The notes below the pieces were generated by a model. That model did no database searches. It had not been told where the DNA came from and worked only from the letters and a program-made list of their open reading frames with translations. From an uncultured Dysgonomonas sp. (GTDB lineage Bacteria > Bacteroidota > Bacteroidia > Bacteroidales > Dysgonomonadaceae), in the NCBI GenBank assembly GCA_937995835.1, contig CALKIV010000026.1, positions 116,758-180,757 of the forward strand: a DNA stretch of 64,000 nucleotides, in the 5' to 3' direction. Every line of letters starts with the position of its first letter. The first letter of the stretch is position 1. A program made the translations under genes and the position numbers. Below are positions 1 to 10,900 of the stretch, one piece after another.

Positions 1-566
1 ACCAACGAAAATTTATTATAAACAGCAATAATATCTTCTTCTCTGACATCCAATCGCTCGACGTAACCGGGCACATCAGTATGTTTAGGCAACTGAAAAT
101 CTTTGACCGTGAACGTCAGATGATCAGAGATAAGCTCCCAGCCTTTCTTCCGATAAAAAGGAATGGAGTAAGGATAGAGATAAGAAATATATTGTTTTTT
201 CTTCCTCATTTTATCCAAACTCAACTTAATGAGATCGTGCATCAAGCCAAGATTAGCATATTCAGGATATGTGCCTGCACCTGTTAGCCCTCCCATATCG
301 AATATTTCACCATGAATATTCACCTTACAAGGGTAAATACACAGTTGCGAAACCAACTCGTCAGCACTGTTGTACCAGCCAAACACATCAGCCTCTTGCA
401 AGATAGGACGTTTGGCTTTCACTAATTCCTCATCTTCATAACCACTCTCAATGACATCTTTGTTGGTCACCTGAAAAACATATCGTAGCAGCTCATTGTA
501 CTGATTAATATCTTTCATCTCAACAGGACGTATAGTCAAACTTTTTCTTGGATCACTGTGTTGCAT
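1..566 (-). CDS. GNAT-family N-acetyltransferase, Eis-like (partial, C-terminus off the left edge)
   Basis: Reading leftward from ATG at 564-566 gives about 188 residues beginning MQHSDPRKSLTIRPVEMKD and still open at base 1. The order of elements resembles Eis-type acetyltransferases: an N-terminal 'IRPVEMKDINQYNEL' start, then 'YPCKVNIHGEIFDMGGLTGAGTYPEY' around residues 85-110 (the strand leading to the acetyl-CoA loop), then 'SYLYPYSIPFYRKKGWE', the usual 'P-FY-K-GWE' segment. Such enzymes transfer acetyl groups from acetyl-CoA to amines; the acceptor here is unknown. A TAnnTTTG-type -7 element lies about 30 bp upstream (596-603), so the gene probably has its own promoter. It is unrelated in function to the glycan loci that follow. 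Family call is fairly safe; substrate cannot be inferred. Confidence 0.8.
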   Translation of the reverse strand, partial: MQHSDPRKSLTIRPVEMKDINQYNELLRYVFQVTNKDVIESGYEDEELVKAKRPILQEADVFGWYNSADELVSQLCIYPCKVNIHGEIFDMGGLTGAGTYPEYANLGLMHDLIKLSLDKMRKKKQYISYLYPYSIPFYRKKGWELISDHLTFTVKDFQLPKHTDVPGYVERLDVREEDIIAVYNKFSL

Positions 567-595
567 ATCTCTAGCATAGTAAAGTATAATACATC

Positions 596-603
596 CAAAG
601 TTA
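596..603 (-). promoter_or_regulatory. Putative -7 element of the acetyltransferase gene
   Basis: The minus strand reads TAACTTTG, matching the Bacteroidota -7 consensus TAnnTTTG, about 30 bp before the ATG at 566. No clear -33 TTTG is present at the expected distance, so this is a candidate only. Confidence 0.4.
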
Positions 604-693
604 AAAAAATATTGACATTATAGATATTATTATCTGCCAAGTCTACTAAATTTTATTTCTTCGAGACTTAGAAATAAACAGCGCGTAAGAAAA

Positions 694-731
694 AAAAGTC
701 CTGTAAGAGACTTTCTTCTTACAGGACTTTT
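694..731 (-). terminator. Intrinsic terminator of the PUL 1 operon
   Basis: A perfect 15-bp stem (694-708 pairs with 717-731) with an 8-nt loop is followed on the minus strand by a run of T (bases 697-691 on the plus strand are all A). It lies 18 bp past the stop of the barrel gene at 749 and closes the minus-strand PUL 1 operon. Confidence 0.85.
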
Positions 732-748
732 GGTTAAGACATTTCAGT

Positions 749-1612
749 TTACTTGCCAAATGCTAGTCTTACTTTCACACCTATAGCTAGTGGACGTACC
801 TTGTTGACAAAGTTACTTTGTTCTTTATCATTTAGATATTGTGAATTCAAGATACTTTTATTGTTGAAAGCTGTTGAGTGAGAAGCGTCATAAGACAGAA
901 AACGCTCTCCATCTTTTGCTACATTATTTAGAGAATAATCTACATAAACTCCTGTATACAAACATAATTTATCATTTAACCTACTTTTTACTCCTGCTTC
1001 TGCTGAAAGCATGAAAGCGACTTTGAGATCAAGATTGCCCTTGTTGCTTCTATCCGAGAATTTGCCAAAACCACGATATAGAAAATCGTCATAAGTGACA
1101 TCTGTTGACGGATAATAGCCTTGTGTAGCAATACTAGATATATTAGAAGTATATCGCTTAACAACAGGAAGGCCTATTTTTCCTCCAAAAGCAACATAAA
1201 AGCCATCGTCTACACTAGTCTGAAATTGCACCATTAAAGGAATGTTGAGATACGACACGCGCTGTTTTTCTTCATACCCTCCGACTGTGTATTTATAGAC
1301 AAAATTTTCGTTCTCATCATCCACAGCATCAAACTGATCGGAGATACTTTGCAACTCTGCTTTACCCATATAGGTTGAAAATTCAAGTCCCGTATTTAAG
1401 CCCCATTTTTCAGTTAAGAAATAGCTATACCCTACTCCAAATGAATAACCTGCCCTTTTGCTTTCTTCTACATTTACACCTTGAACCTTATAATCTAAGG
1501 TGGAGAGTCCTCCTGCACCATATACAGAGAATTCTTGTTTGATCTGAGCACTCATACTACTGAAGCTAAGCATAGCTAACACCATGAGTGCTATTGTATT
1601 TTTTATTTTCAT
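749..1612 (-). CDS. Outer-membrane beta-barrel protein (PorT/OmpX-like)
   Basis: A 287-residue protein with a cleavable signal peptide (MKIKNTIALMVLAMLSFSSMSAQ), then alternating hydrophobic/aromatic strands and a C-terminus ending LAIGVKVRLAFGK, a terminal barrel strand. Segments such as 'GVGYSYFLTEKWGLNTGLEFSTYMG' are typical of the small 8-10-strand outer-membrane barrels annotated in Bacteroidota as porin-family or PorT-family proteins. It is the last gene of the PUL 1 operon, 36 bp after the large T9SS-tailed protein, and is followed by a strong terminator. Its position next to a T9SS substrate might hint at a secretion or surface-anchoring accessory role, but that is inference; a general outer-membrane protein is equally possible. 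Confidence 0.75.
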   Translation of the reverse strand: MKIKNTIALMVLAMLSFSSMSAQIKQEFSVYGAGGLSTLDYKVQGVNVEESKRAGYSFGVGYSYFLTEKWGLNTGLEFSTYMGKAELQSISDQFDAVDDENENFVYKYTVGGYEEKQRVSYLNIPLMVQFQTSVDDGFYVAFGGKIGLPVVKRYTSNISSIATQGYYPSTDVTYDDFLYRGFGKFSDRSNKGNLDLKVAFMLSAEAGVKSRLNDKLCLYTGVYVDYSLNNVAKDGERFLSYDASHSTAFNNKSILNSQYLNDKEQSNFVNKVRPLAIGVKVRLAFGK

Positions 1613-1648
1613 CTTCTTATTCTTAAAAATTTGACATCCTTAGATTGA

Positions 1649-4600
1649 TTACTTCACTATCAGTTTAAATTCTCTGTGATAGCCACTTGGAGAGATAAAT
1701 TTCACCACATAGTTCCCCACGGATGGCACTTGGAATGAAGTGGTGGTTTCTGATGCCGGAATACTCTTTACAAAGTAGCCTGACATATTATAAAGCTGTA
1801 TTTCAGAACCTGTTAGATCAACATCTTCTACATCAACTACCAGATTCGCTGATTCTCCAAAAGATAGAGGATTAGGATAAAGTACTGCTGAAGATCTCTT
1901 AAGGGTCACTCTTCCTGGACATGTTCTTAATTCTTGTCCATTTTGGGTAGTGACATGCACCGCATACTCTGCATTTACATCTAACACATCTTCTTCCTTA
2001 TTTCCAGCCGAATAGTATTGTTTTCCCTTACCAATCTCTTTACCATCTTTGAACCATTTATACTTCGAAAATTTATAACCACCATTGGTTTCAGAGTTAT
2101 TATTGACTGTCAATACTTTATTCCACTTTTGCGATACAAGGTTATCAAATACAAATAGCTTCTCAATCTGCACTTTATATTCTTTAGATTCTAGTCCATC
2201 GGCAGAAGTTATTTTAAATTTAATCTCTTGAATAGATGGCTTAGTCACATCCACTGTGATTGTATTTCGATCAACAGTTGCTCCATCATGCGCTTCAATA
2301 TGCACTTGCAACTGATCCTTCATATTACTACAATCTACAACAAAAGGCACATTCATCTTTTCAGTCCAGTCTTGTCCGTCTATTACCAACTTCTTGACCT
2401 CAACATTTCCTCCAATGGTCTTAAATATTGTAGGCAATGTTTTTATATAATGAGCATTCAGTTCCGAATTATAGATTCTCACCTCATCGATAGCCCCTTT
2501 ATAGGTGTAGTCTGATGTTCCTTCATCTTTACGCCCAAGCGTGATGCTCTTAGTAGAGCTTCGCACTGTTCCCCCTAGAGCTGTAAAGTTTGCTAACTCT
2601 CCATCGCGATAGAGCTCTAGGCTGTTGCCTGTGAAGACTCCCACATAATGGGTATATCTTCCATTTTCGAGTTCCTTAGGATCATCCATATCCACAATAC
2701 GGTCGGTGGTGTTGATGGTGATACGCATCTTTTTCTCAGGTGTTAATGAGAATTTGAATCTTTCTTCCCAGCTACCATGCGACAGTACAAACTGTTCGCC
2801 ACTCCCTAAATTGTCTGGACGCAACCAAAAAGACACTGTTAACTTATCTCCAAAGTTTAGCGCAGGATCGTTAGGGGTATAAATATACTGATCAGAAGTA
2901 AAAAACTCGTATGCTGTATTCGCTTGCCCTTGTGCATCTGCTGTTTTCACAGCCTTTACAGATGTGGCATGGAAGGCATCTTGCGCATCATTCTTCGTAT
3001 CTTTGTCGAATGGATAGTATACAATAGGATTAAAAGCTTCGTTCTTGTCTGATAAATCTTTCACCAAAACTTGTTCTGCTTTGGTCACTGTTCCCAGAGC
3101 ATTTGTCAGGCTCAATTCTAGTCTATACACGCCAGGTTCTGAGGGCAAAGTCCAAGTAGGATTCAAAGTTGTTTCATTTTCTAATGTTCCTCCTGAACAA
3201 TTCCATGCAATGGTAGCAGTAGTGGTATTGGCTTCTGTTGTCACTATTATAGCTTCTCCCTTATCTATTGGAGATTTCTTACTAAAAGAGATTTTCTCAA
3301 TTGCTGGAGCCACCGTTCCTGTATCGGCTACAAGGATTGATAGCTCTTCTGATGTCACCTTCGATGTACCACTTGTTGCTTCACAATGCACTATATATGT
3401 TCCTGCTGTTGCTGGAGCTGTCCAATCGAGGGCACTCGCACTTTGTTCCTCCAATGCCACACCATTCACAAACCATTGATATTTTGTTTCTACTCCATTT
3501 TCTACCAATGTATTGAATTTGACAACAGCACCAGAGACTACGGATGTTTCATTTACATGAAATGATTTCAGACGAAATAGAGGGGCAAAATCATATTGAT
3601 GATGATAGTCCACTACCCCACCATCAGCAATAATATATTGCCGTCCACGCTTTACAGGAGTTTTTCCTGCTGGATAAATCACTAAAAGCCTGACATCATT
3701 TGCAGGAATCTTAAAAGTAGTAGTGCCACTGACATTAGACGCAAGCACAGTTTCTGTGATAGCATCATAAATTACATGTGCACCACTCGGTAAAGTTATA
3801 TTTACAGTCTCTTCTGCTGAATTAGGGTTATAATATAGATAGTTAGGATAAGTATTCTCTCCTCTAAAATCCGTAATGTTCAAATCTAATTGCAAAATAC
3901 CTTCTACATTCGTTGTTTCTACCAATGCGCCTAAATATCCCACACTGGAACCACTGTATAGCGACAGATTGGTTTTAGACCATCCACCTTTCACAGCATC
4001 ACCCATTGCAAAGGGTTTCTTGCCTTCCCAGTTTTGTTTTATGGCCTCGAAAGGGATACAAGCATTAGGGTCATTTTCTTTAGCCCATGCCAAACTTGCT
4101 CCTTCTTGATTAGCTTCGGGAAGTCCATTGATATAAAAATATCTGGAAGCATTTGCAAGATTAAGCATCCATTTCCCTATCACTTTAGCATAACGCTTAT
4201 CATATTTAGCCACTGGTACTAAAGCTGCTGCATGTTGATATCCATTCATCAAGAATGCATAATCATCTCCATCGTCCTTAGCCTCGCCGATAAGCCCCGA
4301 CATGTCATAACCATTCCATTTTCCTGCAATCACGCCCCACTTTCTCAGAGTATTTTTACCATCAGAAAAAGTCCAGTTCATGAACTTATCAATGTCATAA
4401 TTTGTGCCTTCTTCTGCATTTAGCCTCGCTGATGCAAGAATGCCATAAGGCAATTGTATTTCGTAAGAAGGATTATCCGTCCATCCTTGAAGAAAATCGA
4501 GCGAAAGCTCAGCACCTCTTCTATACTTCAAGTCTCCTGTTTCTTTATATGCTTGATATAATATCCATGCAATAGCTCCAGCAGCTTCGGGTTCTTTCAC

Positions 4601-5272
4601 CCCGTCAGCATTTGGCTGTTCGGTTATCAAGTTAAATGCTCTGTAATTCATATTTGGCGCTTGCCAAGGGAAAAGTTGTCCTCCTAATTTATAAACTACA
4701 TTGAGCTGACGATCAGCCACAGTAGTAAACTGCTTAGCAAAATCATTATCTACATGAGGATAAAGCGAATATAGCTGGTAAAAATAGATATTAGGCATCG
4801 TTTCATACCACCAGTCGCCACCTGTACCAGCAGAATAGTTGTTTAGATAAACATTTTGTCCATTGGCTGAATTGAAGAAATCTTTCGACTTTTGCACCCA
4901 ATTGGTAGCATAATGATTTGTTTTATCTACACCTACCAAGCTTGCTCCCACAATGGCTGGCAGAATATTAATTGCCTCACCTATATTTTGAGGATTGTCT
5001 TGACCAACGAAAGTGCTCAATCGGATGTTATTGACATCTGGATAATTGGTTCCTGCTCCTGAATGGATTGCAGACAACGGAAGATAAGTCCCTGTCTTAG
5101 AAACATCAAATACAAAATTATCATAATCTTTGGTCACCTTCTTCCAGTCTCTCATAAGATAAGGAGAGGGTTTATCTGGCATTTGATCTATTCTTGAGAT
5201 TGTTTTCTGTTGAGCAACAGATAAACAAAGTATGCAGAATAGCAGTAGTGTGGTTAATATTGTTTTTTTCAT
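1649..5272 (-). CDS. Large multidomain secreted protein: uncharacterised enzyme-like module, Ig-like repeats, LamG, T9SS C-terminal domain
   Basis: The start is placed at 5272 (MKKTILTTLLLFCILCLSVAQ, a clean signal peptide), 23 codons inside the longest open frame, giving 1207 residues. Order: residues ~22-550, a module homologous over its whole length to the lipoprotein at 11083-12795 (both begin RID-MP--P-PY and share 'DWWYE/D--PN--FY', 'EGTNYD', 'GKWMLN-ANA-R-FY', 'TNVEGILQLD-N-TDF'); two Ig/PKD-like domains (~560-735); a LamG/concanavalin-like fold (~745-940); a beta domain; then a type A T9SS sorting domain (~1125-1207, 'LYPNPLSFGESANLVV', ending 'GNYVVKFISPSGYHREFKLIVK'). It is therefore probably exported by T9SS and held on or released from the surface. 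I do not recognise the N-terminal module as a named GH or PL family; an alpha-barrel glycan-active enzyme is the best guess from context. Confidence 0.75.
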   Translation of the reverse strand: MKKTILTTLLLFCILCLSVAQQKTISRIDQMPDKPSPYLMRDWKKVTKDYDNFVFDVSKTGTYLPLSAIHSGAGTNYPDVNNIRLSTFVGQDNPQNIGEAINILPAIVGASLVGVDKTNHYATNWVQKSKDFFNSANGQNVYLNNYSAGTGGDWWYETMPNIYFYQLYSLYPHVDNDFAKQFTTVADRQLNVVYKLGGQLFPWQAPNMNYRAFNLITEQPNADGVKEPEAAGAIAWILYQAYKETGDLKYRRGAELSLDFLQGWTDNPSYEIQLPYGILASARLNAEEGTNYDIDKFMNWTFSDGKNTLRKWGVIAGKWNGYDMSGLIGEAKDDGDDYAFLMNGYQHAAALVPVAKYDKRYAKVIGKWMLNLANASRYFYINGLPEANQEGASLAWAKENDPNACIPFEAIKQNWEGKKPFAMGDAVKGGWSKTNLSLYSGSSVGYLGALVETTNVEGILQLDLNITDFRGENTYPNYLYYNPNSAEETVNITLPSGAHVIYDAITETVLASNVSGTTTFKIPANDVRLLVIYPAGKTPVKRGRQYIIADGGVVDYHHQYDFAPLFRLKSFHVNETSVVSGAVVKFNTLVENGVETKYQWFVNGVALEEQSASALDWTAPATAGTYIVHCEATSGTSKVTSEELSILVADTGTVAPAIEKISFSKKSPIDKGEAIIVTTEANTTTATIAWNCSGGTLENETTLNPTWTLPSEPGVYRLELSLTNALGTVTKAEQVLVKDLSDKNEAFNPIVYYPFDKDTKNDAQDAFHATSVKAVKTADAQGQANTAYEFFTSDQYIYTPNDPALNFGDKLTVSFWLRPDNLGSGEQFVLSHGSWEERFKFSLTPEKKMRITINTTDRIVDMDDPKELENGRYTHYVGVFTGNSLELYRDGELANFTALGGTVRSSTKSITLGRKDEGTSDYTYKGAIDEVRIYNSELNAHYIKTLPTIFKTIGGNVEVKKLVIDGQDWTEKMNVPFVVDCSNMKDQLQVHIEAHDGATVDRNTITVDVTKPSIQEIKFKITSADGLESKEYKVQIEKLFVFDNLVSQKWNKVLTVNNNSETNGGYKFSKYKWFKDGKEIGKGKQYYSAGNKEEDVLDVNAEYAVHVTTQNGQELRTCPGRVTLKRSSAVLYPNPLSFGESANLVVDVEDVDLTGSEIQLYNMSGYFVKSIPASETTTSFQVPSVGNYVVKFISPSGYHREFKLIVK

Positions 5273-5372
5273 ATTATAAAGGTTATATAAGAACAGACTG
5301 CATGTCATATTCTTTTTGCAGAATATCAGAACACGACACACAGTCTGTAGATTTTATTGAATAAGAAGAGCC

Positions 5373-6476
5373 TTATTTTTTAGGCCTCTGATCACGGAAT
5401 AGCTTAGACACTTGTCCATCTGTCAATGAAATATTGTAGATAGAGAAATTGTCCATTGCTCCACTATAATAGCTCCATCCATCAGGAGTATCCCATCCTG
5501 TCCAGTCCCAATTGGCTTTAGCTTCTTCGTAAGTGGTAACCATACCAATCATAAATGGCAATTGTTTTCCTATGCTAGATTGGTATGCTGGAGGTATTGC
5601 TCCTGCAAGGTTCGGCTTAGACTTATCTCCTTCTTTTTTCCAAAGAATAGTCTGCTTGCCATCAATATACATTCCCAACTCACCTTTTTCTAAGTTTATT
5701 GTCAACACTGCATGGGTCCACTTCTCAGGAACGATAGAATTGTCTCGTTCGTTATCAGCATCCACATGCCCTTTGGTTGTTTTGATAGTGAAAAATGGTT
5801 TGCCATGTGATTCTATCTCAAACTTCCAATTTTCCCAATAGTTCATAGAAGCTACATAGTTGGCATTCTTTGTCACATCTGGTTTCAGCCAAGTAGAGAT
5901 AGTCATGGTATTACCTAAGAAATCATTTGCATTGTAGTCTGAGATTTCAAGATGACTTCCATTCGCAAAGTGTATAGCCTTACCTCCACCAACACCATCG
6001 ACATAAGTAGGTTTAGCTGTATTGGAACCAAATATTTCTGCTGGTCCACTTGCTAATTTAGCAATCAACTCACGACTTCCACTTGTAGTCAATTGAACAG
6101 GATCTGCTACTTCAAAATCAAGACTCATTACCAAAGCCTGCTCAGGAATACTCCCGAAAGCGCTAGATTCAAAGGTTTTCTTTCCGTTTTCCAAATGAAC
6201 AGCTATACTGTTCACTTGGTTTTGGGTAAGATTTTCTTCACTTGCTGCAAGCGTAGCATCTTCAACTAGCTTAGTAAACAAAGCGATGTTTACTTCCGGG
6301 TAGTCTTCTTCTGAAGCATTTGCTGACAGCTGTTTACATTCTTCAAGCAAAGCGCTAAGTTCAGTTCTGTCTACTTCTCCAGCAGGTTCTTTGTCGTCAC
6401 TGCTACATGCAATGGCAAACATAGACATGCCTACTACTAGCATTAGCCCATATATATATTTCAATGTATTTCTCAT
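5373..6476 (-). CDS. Surface lipoprotein with helical domain and LamG/concanavalin-like domain
   Basis: A 367-residue lipoprotein: the signal peptide ends at Cys24 (FAIACSSDDKEP) and the acidic residues just after the Cys resemble a surface-export signal. Residues ~35-100 form a short helical FIVAR-like bundle ('LLEECKQLSANASEEDYPEV'), followed from ~115 to 360 by a LamG/concanavalin-like jellyroll ('ALVMSLDFEVADP', 'MTISTWLKPD', 'WTHAVLTINLEKGELGMYIDGK', 'YYSGAMDNFSIYN'). It directly follows SusD (20 bp gap), the slot held by SusE/SusF-type surface glycan-binding proteins, so a glycan-binding role at the outer membrane is inferred. No catalytic motif was seen. The LamG fold resembles that of the neighbouring T9SS-tailed protein. 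Confidence 0.75.
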   Translation of the reverse strand: MRNTLKYIYGLMLVVGMSMFAIACSSDDKEPAGEVDRTELSALLEECKQLSANASEEDYPEVNIALFTKLVEDATLAASEENLTQNQVNSIAVHLENGKKTFESSAFGSIPEQALVMSLDFEVADPVQLTTSGSRELIAKLASGPAEIFGSNTAKPTYVDGVGGGKAIHFANGSHLEISDYNANDFLGNTMTISTWLKPDVTKNANYVASMNYWENWKFEIESHGKPFFTIKTTKGHVDADNERDNSIVPEKWTHAVLTINLEKGELGMYIDGKQTILWKKEGDKSKPNLAGAIPPAYQSSIGKQLPFMIGMVTTYEEAKANWDWTGWDTPDGWSYYSGAMDNFSIYNISLTDGQVSKLFRDQRPKK

Positions 6477-6495
6477 TATTTAATCATATTAATAA

Positions 6496-7947
6496 TTAAT
6501 CAATAGCTGTATTACCGTCTTTTTCAGACTGAGGAAGTGGATAATAGTATCTAGGTTCTTTCCATGGAAAGTCATTCCCCAAAGCAGTGATAGCTGCATC
6601 TTTACCCCATCGCATTAAGTCAAAGAAGCGATGAAACTCGAAACCAAGTTCACGACGACGCTCCTTGCGAATCGCTTCTCTCAGGTTGGGTTGATTAGCC
6701 ACATTGGCATCAGCCAAATTAGCACGATGTCGTACTCTGTTCAGAGCTACAAGCGCATTATCGAAATCATTATTTCCATTTCTTTCGTTTAACGCTTCAG
6801 CTTTCATCAAAAGAATATCAGCATAACGTAGATAGATGTATGGTAGATTGCCATCCGATTTTTTCCCAATTTCCACTTCGGCTAATGGTTGATTGTGTTT
6901 CTTCACTAGATAACCCGTCGTTGACCACCCAGCTTGAAATACATCTCCATTTAACCAAGGTTTACCTTGACGACCAATAGATGCATCGAGACGAGGATCG
7001 TCTTTCTGATCAATTGTTTGCTCGTCAAATGCAGCAACATAACTATCAGTAGGGTTGTTAAAATAGTAGCCTTGCTCTATTGTTGGTGCAAAATATACAT
7101 TAAGTATATTACCCAATCCCGGGTTTTGATCACTCAAGTGATTGATAGCAAAAACAGATTCAACAGATGATGCTCCATTTTTCTTGAACAAGTTTTCATA
7201 CACATCGAGATCATAGATCTTTAATTTTTCGAGAGATTCAATGGCTGTAATACACTCTGCATATTTTTGCTGATATAGATACACCTTGGCAAGCATTCCT
7301 AACACAGCCCCTCTAGTTACCCGTCCTTGATCATCTTTACTTGAATATTTATCAGGAATTGGAGAGCTTAACGCATCATTAAGATCTTTTTCTATTTGAC
7401 CATAGATCGTTGCCACATCGCTAAGAGGTACGTTGGTGTTTGCCATTGTCGTTGGATTAAGGCGCAAAGGCACTTGTCCCCAGATGTTCACCAAGTTGAA
7501 ATAACTATAAGCTCTGATAAACTTTGCTTCACCTACTAATCTGGATCGAAGATCAACGTTCATATCAATTGTTGGCACATAGTAAATCGCATCGTTTGCT
7601 CTGGAAATACTTTCATAAACAAACTGCCAATAAGTAGCAATGATACCGTTATCAGGCTTAGCTAAATGATTGTCAATCTCTTCACCTCCCGACAAGTCAC
7701 CGGGACGTCCTCCTTTTCGTGAATCATCAGATGCTACATCACCAAACACCCAGATTTGATTTTGCGATTTTGTGAAGCTTATTGTATTGTAAACACCATT
7801 TACTCCACGGATAGCATTAGCCTCATTCTTGTAAAAAGTAGCTGCATTGTATGCTCCTTTCATATCTTCCTCCAGGAAGTCACTACATGAGAATAAGACA
7901 CCACTGAGGAGTAATATTGCTGATATATATATTAATTTAATTTTCAT
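6496..7947 (-). CDS. SusD/RagB-family glycan-binding lipoprotein (PUL 1)
   Basis: 483 residues with a lipoprotein signal (LLLSGVLFSCSDFLEE, Cys21). Family landmarks: 'NAIRGVNGVYNTI', 'EAKFIRAYSYFNLVNIWGQVPL' (the conserved R-A-YF-L--WG-VPL segment), 'LPYIYLRYADILLMKAEALNE' (the RyAdilLm.AEa motif) and 'ELGFEFHRFFDLMRWG' (the E---E--R--DL-RWG motif near the C-terminus), ending 'YYYPLPQSE'. SusD caps the SusC barrel and binds glycan outside the cell. The gene lies 13 bp after the SusC gene and is co-transcribed with it. It is slightly shorter than many family members but has every landmark. Confidence 0.96.
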   Translation of the reverse strand: MKIKLIYISAILLLSGVLFSCSDFLEEDMKGAYNAATFYKNEANAIRGVNGVYNTISFTKSQNQIWVFGDVASDDSRKGGRPGDLSGGEEIDNHLAKPDNGIIATYWQFVYESISRANDAIYYVPTIDMNVDLRSRLVGEAKFIRAYSYFNLVNIWGQVPLRLNPTTMANTNVPLSDVATIYGQIEKDLNDALSSPIPDKYSSKDDQGRVTRGAVLGMLAKVYLYQQKYAECITAIESLEKLKIYDLDVYENLFKKNGASSVESVFAINHLSDQNPGLGNILNVYFAPTIEQGYYFNNPTDSYVAAFDEQTIDQKDDPRLDASIGRQGKPWLNGDVFQAGWSTTGYLVKKHNQPLAEVEIGKKSDGNLPYIYLRYADILLMKAEALNERNGNNDFDNALVALNRVRHRANLADANVANQPNLREAIRKERRRELGFEFHRFFDLMRWGKDAAITALGNDFPWKEPRYYYPLPQSEKDGNTAID

Positions 7948-7960
7948 ATTCGTTTTGTTT

Positions 7961-10900
7961 TTAGAATGTTAGATTCAATCCTACTGTATATGATTTGGCA
8001 TTAGGATAAGTACCCCAGTCTATTCCTTTGGCTGCGTCACCTTCTCCCTGAGCATTTGCACTAACTGTCATTTCTGGATCCATACCCGGATACTTAGTGA
8101 TCGTAAATAAATTGCTCGCAGATACATAGAAACGAAGAGACTCTAGTCCTAAGCGCTTTACATTTGGCACAGTGTATCCCACTTGAATATTTTTCAAACG
8201 GAGATAAGAAGCATCTTCAAGGAAACGAGACGATACCTTCACGTTATTCTCTTTCATAGCCCATGACGCACGAGGGTGCTTGTTCGTGCTGCCTTCTCCT
8301 GTCCAACGATTGTCAAAGTAGCGTTGAGTTACGCCAAAACCACGGTAGAAGCCTTCAATATCATGGAATACTTGGATATAGTTTTTATGTCCAAATTCCC
8401 CTTGGAAGAAGCATGAAGCATCGAAATTTTTCCAATATCCAGAAAGGTTTAGCCCTGTGGTGAATTTAGGAATAGCCGAGCCTAAGTGTTTTCTATCTTT
8501 GTCGTCAATGATATTATCTCCATTCTGATCTACATATTTCACATCTCCTGGTTGAATATTTGCTCCTTGATATGGAGAAGTCAATACCTCAGTCATGTTT
8601 TGGAAGATTCCATCCATTTCGTACATAAAGAATGATCCTACGGGATAACCATTTTGCAGTCTTGTGGCATCTATACCCGTATCGACACGCCCGAATGACA
8701 TCATTTGGTCAATTTCTAAAACCTTATTTTTCAGATATCCTGCATTAAGCGCCACATGGAAACCTGCATCTTTATAGTCTTTTCTATAAAAGACCTCGAA
8801 GTCTATCCCTGTGTTCAACATCGTTCCGTTATTCACATCTGATGGAGTAACATATCCCACGGAAGGTGGCACAGTAGCTCTCATAATCATGTCGATACTT
8901 TTACGACGATAGTAGTCAACTGTAAATCCTAGTGAGTTTTTCAAGAAAGCTACATCCACTCCCACGTTCAACTGCTTGTTGGTTTCCCATTTCAGGTCTG
9001 GATTTCCTAACTTGCTTTGACCGTAACCTTGTTGAGATTTATCTCCAAAAGGATAATTGTAATCCGGAGATATTCTATTAGAATAGGGATAATAGTCGGA
9101 TGTATTTTGATTTCCTACAGTTCCATACCCGGCTCTCAGTTTCAAGATATCTACAAACTTCACATCTTTCATAAACTCTTCGCTATCGATGTTCCAACCT
9201 CCAGAGATAGAGTAGAATGTTCCCCATTTGTTTTTACCAACAAAGCGAGATGTTCCATCATGACGAACTGTGGCTGCTAGATAATACTTGTGATCGTAAT
9301 TGTAATTCACAGACCCGAAAAAAGAAGCAAGTGTAAAAGCATTCATGCTCTCGCCCATTGATCTGTTTTCCTTTTTGCCTCCATTACCGATAACAATATT
9401 GTCATCTGCAAAATGCTGGTCAGATGCTGATAAGGCCTTGCTATTCGTTCTTAATGCTTCAGTACCTACCATAGACGATAAGTTGTGCTTCTCCCCAAGG
9501 GTGATAGCATGCGTCAAAATTGTATTCGCAGTCCAAGCATATCTGTCATATCGTTCCACATTCAATGTTGTAGGATTATCAATATTTCCATTGGTTCCCC
9601 ATTGCTTGTTCATGGTACGGTATTCTCCATTCTTATAATCAAAACCTAGAACAGTCTTAGACACTATATTCAGAGGAAGTTTTATTGTAAATGCACCAGA
9701 CATCACCATGTCTTTTTCTTCTCTCTTCTTCTCTTGATTAGCAATCTGTCCTATGGGATTTCTACCATCACTCAAAAAGGTGTTGTAAATAGGGTCTCCG
9801 AAATATTCACTTGGCAAGTCTACGAAGTTTCCATCAGCATTATAAATCGGAATTCCCGGATTTCGGAACATAGCATAACGCACCACACTTGGTCCTTCAC
9901 TATTTTGGAAACCATCTCCTGAACTAGGCACAGAGTTTGTCTTTGACACCGATCCTGTAATAGAAAAATCAGTAGTCAGCCAAGATTTCACCTCTGATTT
10001 CAGATTGGCTCTCACATTTCCTTTAATATAATCACTGCCCTTGATGATACCTTCTTGATCGAAGATAGATCCAGAAACACGATAGGTACTCTTCTCTCCT
10101 CCTCCACTTACTGACAGCTCATGCGATTGTATTCTTGCTGTACGGAAAATGCTTTTTAAGTGATTAACATTAGCCAAACCATCAAGATAGTCTCCCTCGA
10201 GCAATGGACGTTTAACAGAGTTCAACATGGCATTGTCTGTTCTTGCAGCTTCATTATATAACGTGATATAATCGTTAGTATTGACCATATCTATAATATT
10301 ACTCGCTTTTTGGATACCATATTGACCATTATAAGAGATCTTTGCATTGCCTTTTTGTCCCGATTTGGTCGTAATTAATACAATACCATTTGCTCCACGA
10401 GATCCATAGATGGCTGTTGTAGAAGCATCTTTCAACACTGTTATGTTTTCGATATCACTTGGAGAGATGGAGTTTAACCCTCCTTCTATTTGCACTCCAT
10501 CAATGATGTAAAGAGGCTCATTGCTCAACTGAATAGAGCTGACTCCACGTACACGCACCGATGTGCCTCCTCCTGGCGCACCTGTGGCAGATGACACTTG
10601 CACCCCTGACACACGTCCTTGCAAGGCCTGATCGGCAGAGGCAACCGGCACAATTGCAAGGTCCTTTCCATTCACTTTGTTTAGGGCTCCCAACACATCG
10701 CGTTTCTTTTGTGTAGTATAACCTACTACCACAAATTCATCAAGTTCGGTTACAGAGCTCTCTAGTGCTATTTGCAATTGAGTTTGTCCATTGACATTCA
10801 CTTGCGTTGTTTTAAACCCGATATAAGATACTGACAACACAGCATTGGGAGAAAGTTTATCTAGTTTAAAGTTTCCCTCAAAGTCTGTGATTGTTCCCAC

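Noticed and set aside
3045..3479. Long antisense open frames opposite the large secreted protein and other genes
   Set aside because: They lie wholly inside well-supported genes on the other strand, show no family motifs and have low-complexity composition; they are coding shadows.
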